Positions 9,112 to 16,476 of a stretch of DNA of 60,959 nucleotides are shown in pieces. The notes beneath the pieces were generated by a model. The model worked only from the letters and a program-made list of their open reading frames with translations, did not search any database and had not been told where the DNA came from. The stretch lies in the NCBI GenBank assembly GCA_012735195.1, contig JAAYIC010000028.1, positions 1 through 60,959 on the forward strand. Direction: 5' to 3'. Origin of the DNA: Bacillota bacterium. GTDB lineage: Bacteria > Bacillota > UBA4882 > UBA10575. Position numbers and translations under genes: made by a program. Numbering within the stretch: position 1 is the stretch's first letter; each line of letters starts with the position of its first letter.

Positions 9112-9265
9112 CTTTCGCTTGCCCCGGGATACGCATGAGTTTTTTGTCAATACAAACTCTGCCCAATCTTATCCGCAGGAAGGCACAACCGCGCCGGTCG
9201 CCGGGCGCCTCCGCGCGCGGGAATCTTCGCTGCGTACTTGCTGCAGTACCGTATGGTTTTTCTCA

Positions 9266-9679
9266 CTACCGTCTACGTACCGCCGCCTCCGTCCGGAGGT
9301 ACCTCTCGTATTCTTCCGCTGAAAGCAACCGCGGGAATTCTCCCGGATCGGAAGGTTCAATCACCACCATCCAGCCTTCACCGTAAGGGTCTTGATTGAT
9401 CAGTTCCGGGCTGTGCTGCAGGTTGTCATTGACCTCAATCACTTCGCCGGAAACCGGCGCATATATCTCCGCCTCTCCGTCCAGCGATTCAATGGTAGTC
9501 ATCTTGGTTTTTTGTTTGACTTTTTCGCCGATGCCGGGGAGATCGATATAGACCACCGCGCCCAACCGGTCCTGAGCATAAGCAGTGATCCCCATCACCG
9601 CCCGGTCTTGTTCCACCTTCACCCAACTGTGTTCCTTACTGTATTTCAAGTCGGACGGAATCAATGGCTTTACCTCCAA
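9266..9679 (-). CDS. GcvH-like protein without the lipoyl lysine
   Basis: The 137-residue product aligns along its whole length with glycine cleavage H protein: KYSKEHSWVKVE, GITAYAQDRLGAVVYIDLPG, YAPVSGEVIEVN, and PYGEGWMVVIEPSD. H protein carries lipoate on a Lys in the motif ESVKA. Here the motif is E64-S65-L66-D67-G68, so Asp67 stands where the lysine should be, and no nearby lysine replaces it. It therefore probably cannot carry aminomethyl groups in glycine cleavage. Other gcv genes are absent nearby. It may be a repurposed lipoyl-fold protein; its role is unknown. Confidence 0.85.
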   Translation of the reverse strand: MEVKPLIPSDLKYSKEHSWVKVEQDRAVMGITAYAQDRLGAVVYIDLPGIGEKVKQKTKMTTIESLDGEAEIYAPVSGEVIEVNDNLQHSPELINQDPYGEGWMVVIEPSDPGEFPRLLSAEEYERYLRTEAAVRRR

Positions 9680-9759
9680 TCAAGCTCTATTCGCAGATTC
9701 GCGGAACAATTGACCTGTTTTTTGCGCCCGGCGAAAAGCACTTCTTTTTGATCTGATCA

Positions 9760-9779
9760 TATAATGAAGCAGCCTGCTT
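9760..9779 (+). promoter_or_regulatory. Possible -10 box and inverted repeat before the 28-codon ORF
   Basis: A perfect TATAAT (9760-9765) is followed at once by AAGCAG-C-CTGCTT (9767-9779), an inverted repeat that would overlap the transcription start and could be an operator. No good -35 box is seen at 15-18 bp. Confidence 0.35.
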
Positions 9780-9811
9780 GTAAAGGAAAAAATTCTATGG
9801 GAGGGATAAGT

Positions 9812-9898
9812 ATGTGTCATCTACTTGCCGGGCTGCTCAACGGTTTTCTGAAAAAAAACGGCAAGACCATCATTGCGATGCGCCGCCGGAGCAAATAA
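9812..9898 (+). CDS. Candidate small basic protein of 28 residues
   Basis: The ORF begins with ATG six bases after a good GGGAGGG site and ends with TAA. The peptide has a hydrophobic start (MCHLLAGLLNGFL) and a strongly basic tail (KKNGKT, then MRRRSK). It stands alone on the plus strand in the 345-bp gap between gcvH-like and birA, behind a TATAAT. I do not recognise it. It could be a real small membrane-associated protein or chance; the ribosome site and promoter-like box are the only support. Confidence 0.35.
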   Translation: MCHLLAGLLNGFLKKNGKTIIAMRRRSK

Positions 9899-10000
9899 GT
9901 AAGGGACAATTTTCATAAACCATATTCTTCTTCTTAAGATAAGAGCGGTTTTATTCTTTCCCGGATTACCGGGGTCAATACCGCAACAGGAGAGATTTGA

Positions 10001-10022
10001 AAAACCCCCAAAAAAAATGGGG
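10001..10022 (-). terminator. Terminator after birA
   Basis: On the minus strand CCCCA and TGGGG form a stem around a T-rich loop, followed by GTTTTT, three bases past the birA stop. Confidence 0.6.
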
Positions 10023-10024
10023 AC

Positions 10025-10867
10025 TCATGCTTGTTCGTGCGCGCCGGAAAAACAACTGACCTCCCCGGCCAAAATACCCACGGTTCCGCCCTCATCATCC
10101 AGCAGCAGTTCCAAGCCGCCGTCATCCCGGATCGCCACGGCCCTTCCTCGGTAGCGCCGGTCGCCGCTTCTTACCTCAACATACCTTCCCAGGATGAACG
10201 AATGTTGCCGGCAATAAGCCAAAACCCGCGCAAACCCCTTTTCACAGGCATAAACATACTCCTCCTCCAGCACTGTCAAAAAGCGGCGGAGAAGAGCTAT
10301 TCTATCCACCGGCGCGCCCAGGCTCATCCGGAGCGAACCGGCCTTCTCCCGGAGTTCGCCGGGAAAATCCGTAGAGACCTGATTGACATTGATCCCGATC
10401 CCCAGGAGCAGGTATGCACCTGGGCCGCCCGCTTGCCCGGCGGTTTCAGCCAAAACTCCCGCGATCTTCCGGCTGTCCAGATAGAGATCATTCGGCCATT
10501 TAACCAGGGGCGCCAATTTCAGCTCGGCAGCGATCGCCCTGGCCACAGCGGCTGCTGCCAACAACGTCAATTTGGGCAATTCTCCCGGGGGAAGGGCCGG
10601 TTTCAACAGCAAAGTCATCCAGATCCCCGTACCTGCCGGTGAAAACCAACTGCGGCCCAACCTCCCCCGGCCGGCCGTTTGCTTTTCCGCCAAAACGACC
10701 AGGCCTTCCGGCGGGTTCACCGCCGCCAATTCCCGCGCCCGCCGGTTGGTGGAAGGAAGCTCCGTATAGTACTCGATCCAGTGCCCGGCAAAACCGGTCG
10801 CAAGCCCCTTCTGGACCTCCCAGGGGTAAAGCCGGTCCGGCAGATACTCCCGCTCTGAACTGGCCAT
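10025..10867 (-). CDS. birA: Biotin-[acetyl-CoA-carboxylase] ligase without HTH domain
   Basis: The 280-residue product attaches biotin to carboxyl carrier proteins. The catalytic core is complete: STNRRARELA, the biotinyl-AMP loop GRGRLGR at 66-72, KWPNDLYL, KIAGVLAE and GIGINVNQ, followed by a C-terminal SH3-like domain. Most Firmicute BirA proteins have an N-terminal winged helix; here the protein begins in the linker that normally follows it (YLPDRLYPWEVQKGL). The upstream gene ends directly before the ATG (TAG then ATG), so no hidden HTH exists. Repression of biotin genes by this protein is therefore unlikely. Confidence 0.92.
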   Translation of the reverse strand: MASSEREYLPDRLYPWEVQKGLATGFAGHWIEYYTELPSTNRRARELAAVNPPEGLVVLAEKQTAGRGRLGRSWFSPAGTGIWMTLLLKPALPPGELPKLTLLAAAAVARAIAAELKLAPLVKWPNDLYLDSRKIAGVLAETAGQAGGPGAYLLLGIGINVNQVSTDFPGELREKAGSLRMSLGAPVDRIALLRRFLTVLEEEYVYACEKGFARVLAYCRQHSFILGRYVEVRSGDRRYRGRAVAIRDDGGLELLLDDEGGTVGILAGEVSCFSGAHEQA

Positions 10868-11908
10868 CTATTCTGCCTCCCACTTCGTCACCCACATCGC
10901 CGGACGGTTCCGGCGAAAGCTAAAAAAGACCAGTTTTTTCCCGTCCGGGCTCCAAACCGGCGCCGCGCCGTTACTGTTGACCCCCCCGGCCACCAGGTAC
11001 CTGCGGCCGGTCTTCAGATCAAGGACGAATAAAGCGGCCCGGTCACGGACAGGTCTATGCTTGTCAAGGGTTATTCCGCCCGTGGAAACAAAGGCAAGGT
11101 AACGGCCGTTGGGAGAAACCGCCGAATACCGGTTGTCATGTTCATCAACGATCAGCGGTTTTTCTTCCCCGGTTGTCAGATCCAGGTACCAGACCCCGCC
11201 TTTGCCCAGTTTATAACTGCGAAAGCGCGCGTCCCCGCCACGTTCTGTTGCCGGCAGGGAAAACTCTACCGGTTCCAGTGCCAAACGGGTGAAATAAACC
11301 CTGGTACCGGCCCAGACCGGTGCGGTAATAAACCCTTCCGTAAAGGGGGTTAACTGGGTAACCTCTCCGCCTTCCTTTGGTATTACCGCAAGGGAAGAAA
11401 GAAAAGGCCCGTCCCCCCGGACAAAGACCACCCTTTTCCCCTCCGGCGACCAGGCGGGGTCCCGGTCCCAGGGTCCCGAGGTCAACCGGCGTCCTTCCCC
11501 CGATGGATAAGCCTTCCACCAGATGGAAGAGGCCGTCCCCTCCCCGGTAACCGACTCCGGCCTTCTGCGGACCATTACCACGCCGTCCCCCTGCGGTGAC
11601 CAGCGGGGCGAGAAGTCCATCATGGCCCCTGTTCCTGTCCAATGCAGGGGATTACCGCCCGTTCCCGGCCGGTATAACCACAGCCGGGTTTTTTCTCCCT
11701 CCTCACCTTGGAGTTTTCCGGCAAAGACAATCCGTCCGTTTTTCCCCCAATCGCAGCCCCATACATCATATTCCTCAGGCAACAGGCATACCGGCTCCTG
11801 TAGCCTGGCAGCGAAAAAAGGGGAACTGCCGGCGAAAAAAAGAAAACCCAAAAGAAAACCGGGGAAAAGAAGGTTGGAGAAGAAAGTGTGATTTCTGGAC
11901 CGGGCCAT
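10868..11908 (-). CDS. Exported TolB-like beta-propeller protein
   Basis: The 346-residue product has an N-terminal hydrophobic export segment (about 11-33) and repeated propeller blades with the PD40 pattern: FSPRWSPQGDGVVMV, DPAWSPEGKRVVFVRG, YSAVSPNGRYLAFVS and APVWSPDGKKLVFFSF. Such propellers bind proteins or peptides outside the membrane. No enzyme domain is visible. It adjoins birA with no spacing, so the two are co-translated, but no functional link is evident. I do not assign a specific function. Confidence 0.75.
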   Translation of the reverse strand: MARSRNHTFFSNLLFPGFLLGFLFFAGSSPFFAARLQEPVCLLPEEYDVWGCDWGKNGRIVFAGKLQGEEGEKTRLWLYRPGTGGNPLHWTGTGAMMDFSPRWSPQGDGVVMVRRRPESVTGEGTASSIWWKAYPSGEGRRLTSGPWDRDPAWSPEGKRVVFVRGDGPFLSSLAVIPKEGGEVTQLTPFTEGFITAPVWAGTRVYFTRLALEPVEFSLPATERGGDARFRSYKLGKGGVWYLDLTTGEEKPLIVDEHDNRYSAVSPNGRYLAFVSTGGITLDKHRPVRDRAALFVLDLKTGRRYLVAGGVNSNGAAPVWSPDGKKLVFFSFRRNRPAMWVTKWEAE

Positions 11909-11980
11909 TAGTTCCTCCTGGAAAAGTAGAGTTTTTTTGGTTCTATTTCGCCCGGCAGTTATCTTTTTCCTCCCGGAATT

Positions 11981-12901
11981 TTATTCCTCCCTATCCTCTC
12001 CCACCACTCTTACCTCTGTTTCCAAGGTAATCCCGGATTTTTGGTAGACCTCTTCCTTAACCCGGTTGATGAGGGCCAGGATCTCCCGGGCCGTCGCCTG
12101 CCCGCGGTTGATGATAAAACCGGCGTGTTTCTCCGCCACCTGCGCATCGCCGATTCTGGCCCCTTTCAACCCGGCTTCCTCGATCAGCCGGGCGGCAAAC
12201 GCCCCCGGCGGTCGCTTAAAGACACTGCCGGCGCTGGGAAATTCCAGCGGTTGCTTCTCCCGCCGCCTCCTGTTCAACTCCGCCATCCTCGCCCGGATCT
12301 CCGCTTTTTCCCCCGGAACCAGCGAGAATTGCGCATCCAGGAGGACCTCCCCACTCTCCTGCAACCGGCTCCGGCGGTAGGCAAAAGCAAGCTCCTCCCG
12401 GGTCAGGTGGAAAAAGCCGGCGCCCGGCCGGTAAAGAGAGACCCGGGTAATGAGTTGCCCGATTTCCCCGCCGTAGGCCCCGGCATTCATAAAAACGGCC
12501 CCGCCGGTACTGCCGGGGATCCCGGAGGCAAATTCCAACCCCGAAAGACCGGCTGCGGCAGCCGTCTCCGCCACCCGGCTCAAAGAAGCAGCAGCCCCGG
12601 CCAAAAGGTTATTCTCCCAAACCCTGATTTCCTGAAAGCCCCGGCCCAAGCGGACCACCACCCCGCGGATCCCCCCATCCCTGACCAGTAGGTTTGTGCC
12701 CCTGCCCACCAAGAGCCAGGGGATCCCTTCCCGGCGGCAATAGTTAATTACCGCCGCCAGTTCCCCGGGGGTGGCCGTCTCCACCGCCAAATCGGCCGGC
12801 CCGCCCACACGGAATGATGTTATTTTAGACATGGGAAGATCGAAGGTGTACTCTTTTAGCTGCAACTCTTCGACCATTCTCTCCCGCCATTTTTTCCCCA
12901 A
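11981..12901 (-). CDS. murB: UDP-N-acetylenolpyruvoylglucosamine reductase
   Basis: The product reduces UDP-GlcNAc-enolpyruvate to UDP-MurNAc in peptidoglycan synthesis. It has the FAD-binding motifs TSFRVGGPADL and GRGTNLLVRDGG, then GLEFASGIPGSTGGAVFMNAG, the YRRSRLQ motif, and SAGSVFKRP with the catalytic Ser; the C-terminus has the conserved KHAGFIIN and LETEVRVVGE. About 306 residues is typical of the short MurB type. I place the start at TTG 12901, eight bases after AGGAG; GTG at 12910 leaves no room for the ribosome site. Confidence 0.95.
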   Translation of the reverse strand: MGKKWRERMVEELQLKEYTFDLPMSKITSFRVGGPADLAVETATPGELAAVINYCRREGIPWLLVGRGTNLLVRDGGIRGVVVRLGRGFQEIRVWENNLLAGAAASLSRVAETAAAAGLSGLEFASGIPGSTGGAVFMNAGAYGGEIGQLITRVSLYRPGAGFFHLTREELAFAYRRSRLQESGEVLLDAQFSLVPGEKAEIRARMAELNRRRREKQPLEFPSAGSVFKRPPGAFAARLIEEAGLKGARIGDAQVAEKHAGFIINRGQATAREILALINRVKEEVYQKSGITLETEVRVVGEDREE

Positions 12902-12942
12902 TAACCCCACTCCTGTTCGTTACTGGTACCCGGCGCCCGGTA

Positions 12943-13113
12943 CCCATTGTTGCCCGTCATTGCCCATGGTTATCCATTGTCGCCCATCGTTATCCGTTGT
13001 TTCTCCATCGTGGCCCATCATGGCCCGCTATTTCCGATTATTGCCCGCCGCTGCCCGTCTTTACCCGTTGTTTGTCCATTGTTGCCCGTTATTGCTGTTG
13101 TTGCCGTTCATTA
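12943..13113. repeat. Degenerate 10-bp tandem array between murB and spl
   Basis: About 16 units with consensus YCCRTYRTTG run nearly without gaps: CCCATTGTTG, CCCGTCATTG, CCCATGGTTA, TCCATTGTCG, CCCATCGTTA and so on, with only two or three one-base slips. It fills most of the 319-bp gap between the divergent murB and spl, which otherwise holds nothing recognisable. The unit is close to one DNA helical turn. Frames through it lack ribosome sites, so coding is unlikely. Confidence 0.85.
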
Positions 13114-13220
13114 TTTGCTGTTGGCTGCCGGCGGTTCTCTCCCCGTCCCCCGCTTTCCTGCATGCCGGCGTCCGCAGCAGGAAAAACTAATGTAAAACCA
13201 TACGGTACAGGAGAAAGACC

Positions 13221-14243
13221 ATGCAATATTTTACTCCCGCCCGGGTCTATTTTGAACCGCAGGCTCTCGATTACCCCCTTGGGAAAAAGCTCTTTTCTTA
13301 CTTCAGTGCGGAAAAAACCCCGATCGCCATGACAACCTCCCACAACCGGGTAACCGGCCTCCCGGGCGCCACCGCCCGGGAGGCCTTTGTGGAAGCCAAA
13401 AAAACCCTTGTTGTCGGGGTAAAACGGACCCTTACCCTCAATACCTGCCGGCCTTCGGCAGATTATGAATTCGCCTTGGGGACCAGTTGCCCCGGAGGCT
13501 GCCGTTATTGCTATCTCGCCACCACCCTGGGGAAAAAACCCTATATCAGAATCTATGTAAATCTCGAAGAAATCCTGCAGGCCGTAGAGGAATATATCGA
13601 AAAAAACCTGCCGGCAATTACCACATTTGAAGCAGCCAGCACCTCGGATCCGGTCGCCGTGGAACACCTCACCGGTTCGTTAAGAAAAACCATCGAGTTT
13701 TTCGGCGGCCAGGAACACGGGAGACTGCGGGTGGTGACAAAATATGCCGGCATCTCCAACCTGCTCACTGCCGAACACCGCAACCACACCAAATTCCGTT
13801 TCAGCCTCAATACCCAGACGGTCATCCGCCGTTATGAACCGGGCACCGCCCGCTTCTCGCAACGCCTGGAAGCCGCCGGGAAAATGGCGGCCGCCGGTTA
13901 TCCCCTGGGCTTTATTATTGCCCCGATCTTCATCTACGAAAACTGGCGTACCGATTACCGTCATCTCCTGGCGGAACTGGCCAAACGGCTCGATCCGGAC
14001 CTCCCGGAGCTCAGTTTTGAACTGATCTCCCACCGCTTCACCGCCCGGGCCAAAAAAATCATCAGCGAACGCTTCCCCGGTTCCGGCCTGGAAATGGAGG
14101 AAGAGAAACGTCAATTCAGATGGGGAAAACGCGGCTATGGAAAATACCTCTACCCCCCGGAGCAACTGGCGGAGCTTGAGGAGTTCTTTCGCCGGGAAAT
14201 CCCCAGGTTCTTCCCGAAGGCCGTCATCGAGTATTTCGTCTGA
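13221..14243 (+). CDS. spl: Spore photoproduct lyase
   Basis: The 340-residue radical SAM enzyme repairs the thymine dimer (spore photoproduct) in germinating spores. C90-x3-C94-x2-C97 (SCPGGCRYCY) is the cluster motif, and Tyr96 and Tyr98 are in place. The length and the numbering match Geobacillus SPL. The odd feature is residue 140: the family motif FEAACTSD, whose Cys (C140/C141) donates hydrogen to the product radical, reads FEAASTSD, so Ser140 replaces it. A nearby Cys76 or another residue might substitute. The ribosome site is AGGAGAAAG before the ATG at 13221. It is monocistronic and divergent from murB. Confidence 0.92.
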   Translation: MQYFTPARVYFEPQALDYPLGKKLFSYFSAEKTPIAMTTSHNRVTGLPGATAREAFVEAKKTLVVGVKRTLTLNTCRPSADYEFALGTSCPGGCRYCYLATTLGKKPYIRIYVNLEEILQAVEEYIEKNLPAITTFEAASTSDPVAVEHLTGSLRKTIEFFGGQEHGRLRVVTKYAGISNLLTAEHRNHTKFRFSLNTQTVIRRYEPGTARFSQRLEAAGKMAAAGYPLGFIIAPIFIYENWRTDYRHLLAELAKRLDPDLPELSFELISHRFTARAKKIISERFPGSGLEMEEEKRQFRWGKRGYGKYLYPPEQLAELEEFFRREIPRFFPKAVIEYFV

Positions 14244-14430
14244 CCGGAACCCTTCTCCCGCCACCCCCGCCCCTCCGGGCCTTTTGCCTTGACGCCTGTT
14301 CTCTCCTTATGTACACGCGTCCACACACCCGTATCCACGGCAGCTGCCGGTGACAATTTCCCATAGGCAAGCGCCCCGCCGACCGGACGGACAATACTGA
14401 AAATGCCGGACGATTTTCCCGTAGACCTTG

Positions 14431-14475
14431 GTATTCCTTGTATCCCCGGTATTCCTGATATTCCTAGTATTCCTG
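14431..14475. repeat. 9-bp tandem array at the 3' end of the SpoIID-like gene
   Basis: On the minus strand five units run in phase: CAGGAATAC, TAGGAATAT, CAGGAATAC, CGGGGATAC, AAGGAATAC. The first unit is the last three sense codons of the gene (Q-E-Y); the second supplies the TAG stop. The period equals three codons. Confidence 0.85.
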
Positions 14476-15774
14476 GCGGATGAGGACTTCTTCCCCGTAA
14501 TAATGGTTTAAAATCTCCCGGTAGTCATAGCCTTTTTCCGCCAAAGCCCGGGCGCCCCACTGACTAAGGCCCACGCCATGACCGGCGCCGCGCCCGATCA
14601 CCAGGACCCCTTCTCCCGGACCGACCACAGTAGGCCCGAGGACCTCCTCAACCGGAAGGGCCAGCCGGATCTTGGCATCCAAATAGGCCTTCCCGTCAAG
14701 TTCCGTTCCCTTACCCAAAACCAACCCCTCCAACCTACCGGCGGCTGCGCCAAGCTCTTCTGTCTTAACCTTGTAAAAGCGGAAATTCGGCCCGGGCAGC
14801 TGGAGGAGACGGCGGATTGTCTCATAACGGACCACCATTTCCCTGTTCTCTTCAACACGACGGAAACCGAGACCGGAAAACCTCCCCTCTCCGGAGGCAA
14901 CCGGGAAAACCTCCAAAGGGCCGTTGCCGTTTAGCCCCAGTTTACCGGCGAGCTCTTCCCCGGAAAAAAAGAAGCTCTCCGGCCAATAATACATCTCCCC
15001 GTTTTGGTCAAAATCCTCCACCCCGCGCAAATAAGGCAGGGCCGGCCCTTCCCAAACATCCTCATTGTTTTGGGTAAACCCGCCGCTGCTGGCGTGATAA
15101 ACCGCGTTGATGACACGGCCTTCCCAGGTTAAAACCTCACCCCGGGTTGCCGCCACCGCTGAAAGGAACGCAGGGGCCTGGGGCAAGCCCAGATATTTTT
15201 GACAGTGGACCTGGTCGCAAAAATCAAACTCCCCATGGCGTTTCAGGTTGAAAAGGGTATAAGAACGGACGGCCACCGCGATCGCTTGCAACGCTGCGGG
15301 CGGCCAATGGGCATAAGTCTCCCCGGCAAGCACCCCGGCCACATAATCCTCCAACCCGGTATGGTTAAAAAAGCCAACAGTGGCCCCGGGCCGCAGCTCA
15401 ATCTTGCCGGGGTACGGTCGCCCATTGATCTTTACCGGCTTTCCCGGCTCCGCCGGAACAAAGAGCAGTGGAAAAGCGGAGGTGATGCTGTCGCCCGCAC
15501 CCGTAGTCAAAAGAATCTTCCCCTCTTTCACCTGGAGAAGCCAGGTCTTCCCGGAAGGCAATGACCCTTCCAGCGCCGGGATCCAGCTGTTTTCCCCCTG
15601 ATAAAACAGGCGGGCCGGCCCGGAGAGCTCTAGATTTGCCGGCTCCTCCAGACTCAATTTGACGGTAATGACCGGCTCACGGCCGTCCTCACCGGCCGCC
15701 GCCGGGAGGGACAAAAAAAATAAAAGAAAAAATCCCACAAGAATGCCTGGCCAAAACCGGGTGTTACTTCGCAA
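14464..15774 (-). CDS. spoIID: SpoIID/LytB-domain protein
   Basis: The 436-residue exported protein has a signal peptide (about residues 8-28) and a SpoIID domain: LEDYVAGVLAGE followed by PAALQAIAVAVRSYTLF, then AVYHASSGGFTQNNEDVW, and near the end GRGAGHGVGLSQWGARALAEKG. In SpoIID the Glu of the AGE motif is catalytic for lytic transglycosylation of denuded glycan during engulfment. The protein is longer than Bacillus SpoIID, so it may be a LytB-type paralogue rather than the engulfment enzyme. The 3' end lies in a 9-bp repeat array. No operon partner. Confidence 0.8.
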   Translation of the reverse strand: MRSNTRFWPGILVGFFLLFFLSLPAAAGEDGREPVITVKLSLEEPANLELSGPARLFYQGENSWIPALEGSLPSGKTWLLQVKEGKILLTTGAGDSITSAFPLLFVPAEPGKPVKINGRPYPGKIELRPGATVGFFNHTGLEDYVAGVLAGETYAHWPPAALQAIAVAVRSYTLFNLKRHGEFDFCDQVHCQKYLGLPQAPAFLSAVAATRGEVLTWEGRVINAVYHASSGGFTQNNEDVWEGPALPYLRGVEDFDQNGEMYYWPESFFFSGEELAGKLGLNGNGPLEVFPVASGEGRFSGLGFRRVEENREMVVRYETIRRLLQLPGPNFRFYKVKTEELGAAAGRLEGLVLGKGTELDGKAYLDAKIRLALPVEEVLGPTVVGPGEGVLVIGRGAGHGVGLSQWGARALAEKGYDYREILNHYYGEEVLIRQEY

Positions 15775-15865
15775 TTAACTGCCTCCAATTTTCATAATAA
15801 TTAGAATATTAGAATAAAGGTTGGAGCCACGTCCAGGCGCGGCGTGTGCGGGGAAAAGCGGGGAA

Positions 15866-15899
15866 ATAAAAATCCCGTCTTTCCCGGTGAAAAGACGGG
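15866..15899 (-). terminator. Terminator of veg
   Basis: CCCGTCTTT and AAAGACGGG form a 9-bp stem with an 8-nt loop, followed on the minus strand by ATTTTTATTT, 20 bp after the veg stop. Confidence 0.9.
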
Positions 15900-15918
15900 G
15901 CTCTATCGTACGTGGCAA

Positions 15919-16191
15919 TCAGCCGGTTGCCCGTACCCCGATGGGCGTGTCACCGACAGAAATCTCCACGGTTTTGGTGAGCAGATCAGCATAGCTGTAG
16001 GAGACTCTCCGCTCTACTTGCCGTTCCCGGAAACTTACCACAAAGACTTTAGGGTAGGTTTGTTCAAGCACGCCGGTGACCTCGAAGATCTTCTTGCGGC
16101 CTCTGTTCGCCCGCAAGTAGATCTCTTGCCCGACAAAATCGTTCAGATCCTCCCTGATTTTATCCAGGATATTCGGCGCCTGTCTGGACAT
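15919..16191 (-). CDS. veg: Veg protein
   Basis: The 90-residue product contains LNDFVGQEIYLRANRGRKK and VLEQTYPKVFVV, the signature of Veg, a small conserved Firmicute protein linked to biofilm formation in Bacillus subtilis. The length is typical. It is expressed alone from two tandem consensus promoters and ends at a strong terminator, so it is probably abundant, as in B. subtilis. The start is ATG at 16191 with GGTGAAGAGGA upstream. Confidence 0.93.
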   Translation of the reverse strand: MSRQAPNILDKIREDLNDFVGQEIYLRANRGRKKIFEVTGVLEQTYPKVFVVSFRERQVERRVSYSYADLLTKTVEISVGDTPIGVRATG

Positions 16192-16225
16192 TCCTCTTCA
16201 CCATCCTTTAAACCGTCCTTACATA

Positions 16226-16254
16226 AGGATACCACAGGTTGTCCGGTTAGTCAA
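16226..16254 (-). promoter_or_regulatory. Proximal veg promoter
   Basis: TTGACT (16249-16254), 17-bp spacer and TATCCT (16226-16231) on the minus strand. Confidence 0.65.
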
Positions 16255-16268
16255 GAAATAAGTTTTAA

Positions 16269-16297
16269 ATTATAGCAGAGGCCTTAACGTTTGTCAA
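16269..16297 (-). promoter_or_regulatory. Distal veg promoter, perfect consensus
   Basis: TTGACA (16292-16297), 17-bp spacer and TATAAT (16269-16274) on the minus strand, an exact sigma-A consensus. It lies 43 bp upstream of the second veg promoter. Confidence 0.9.
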
Positions 16298-16476
16298 GAT
16301 TTTCGTGGGAAATTTTTTTGGCGTCCCGGCGTTTAAATGACGACGCCCGGTGAGAAACCTGCCGTAAGCCACTTTTTTTACCGCCGGGAGTGATTTATGA
16401 TAAAATTATGATAAAATAGGGTGGGACAGGTCTTTGAAATATCCGGGTTTATCATAATGAAAAGGGAGGATGGTAG

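Noticed and set aside
12943-13113. CRISPR array
   Set aside because: Units are 10 bp, contiguous and degenerate, with no spacers of constant length and no cas genes.
13089-13667. Minus-strand ORF (192 codons) opposite spl
   Set aside because: It overlaps the clearly coding spl frame and the decamer repeat.
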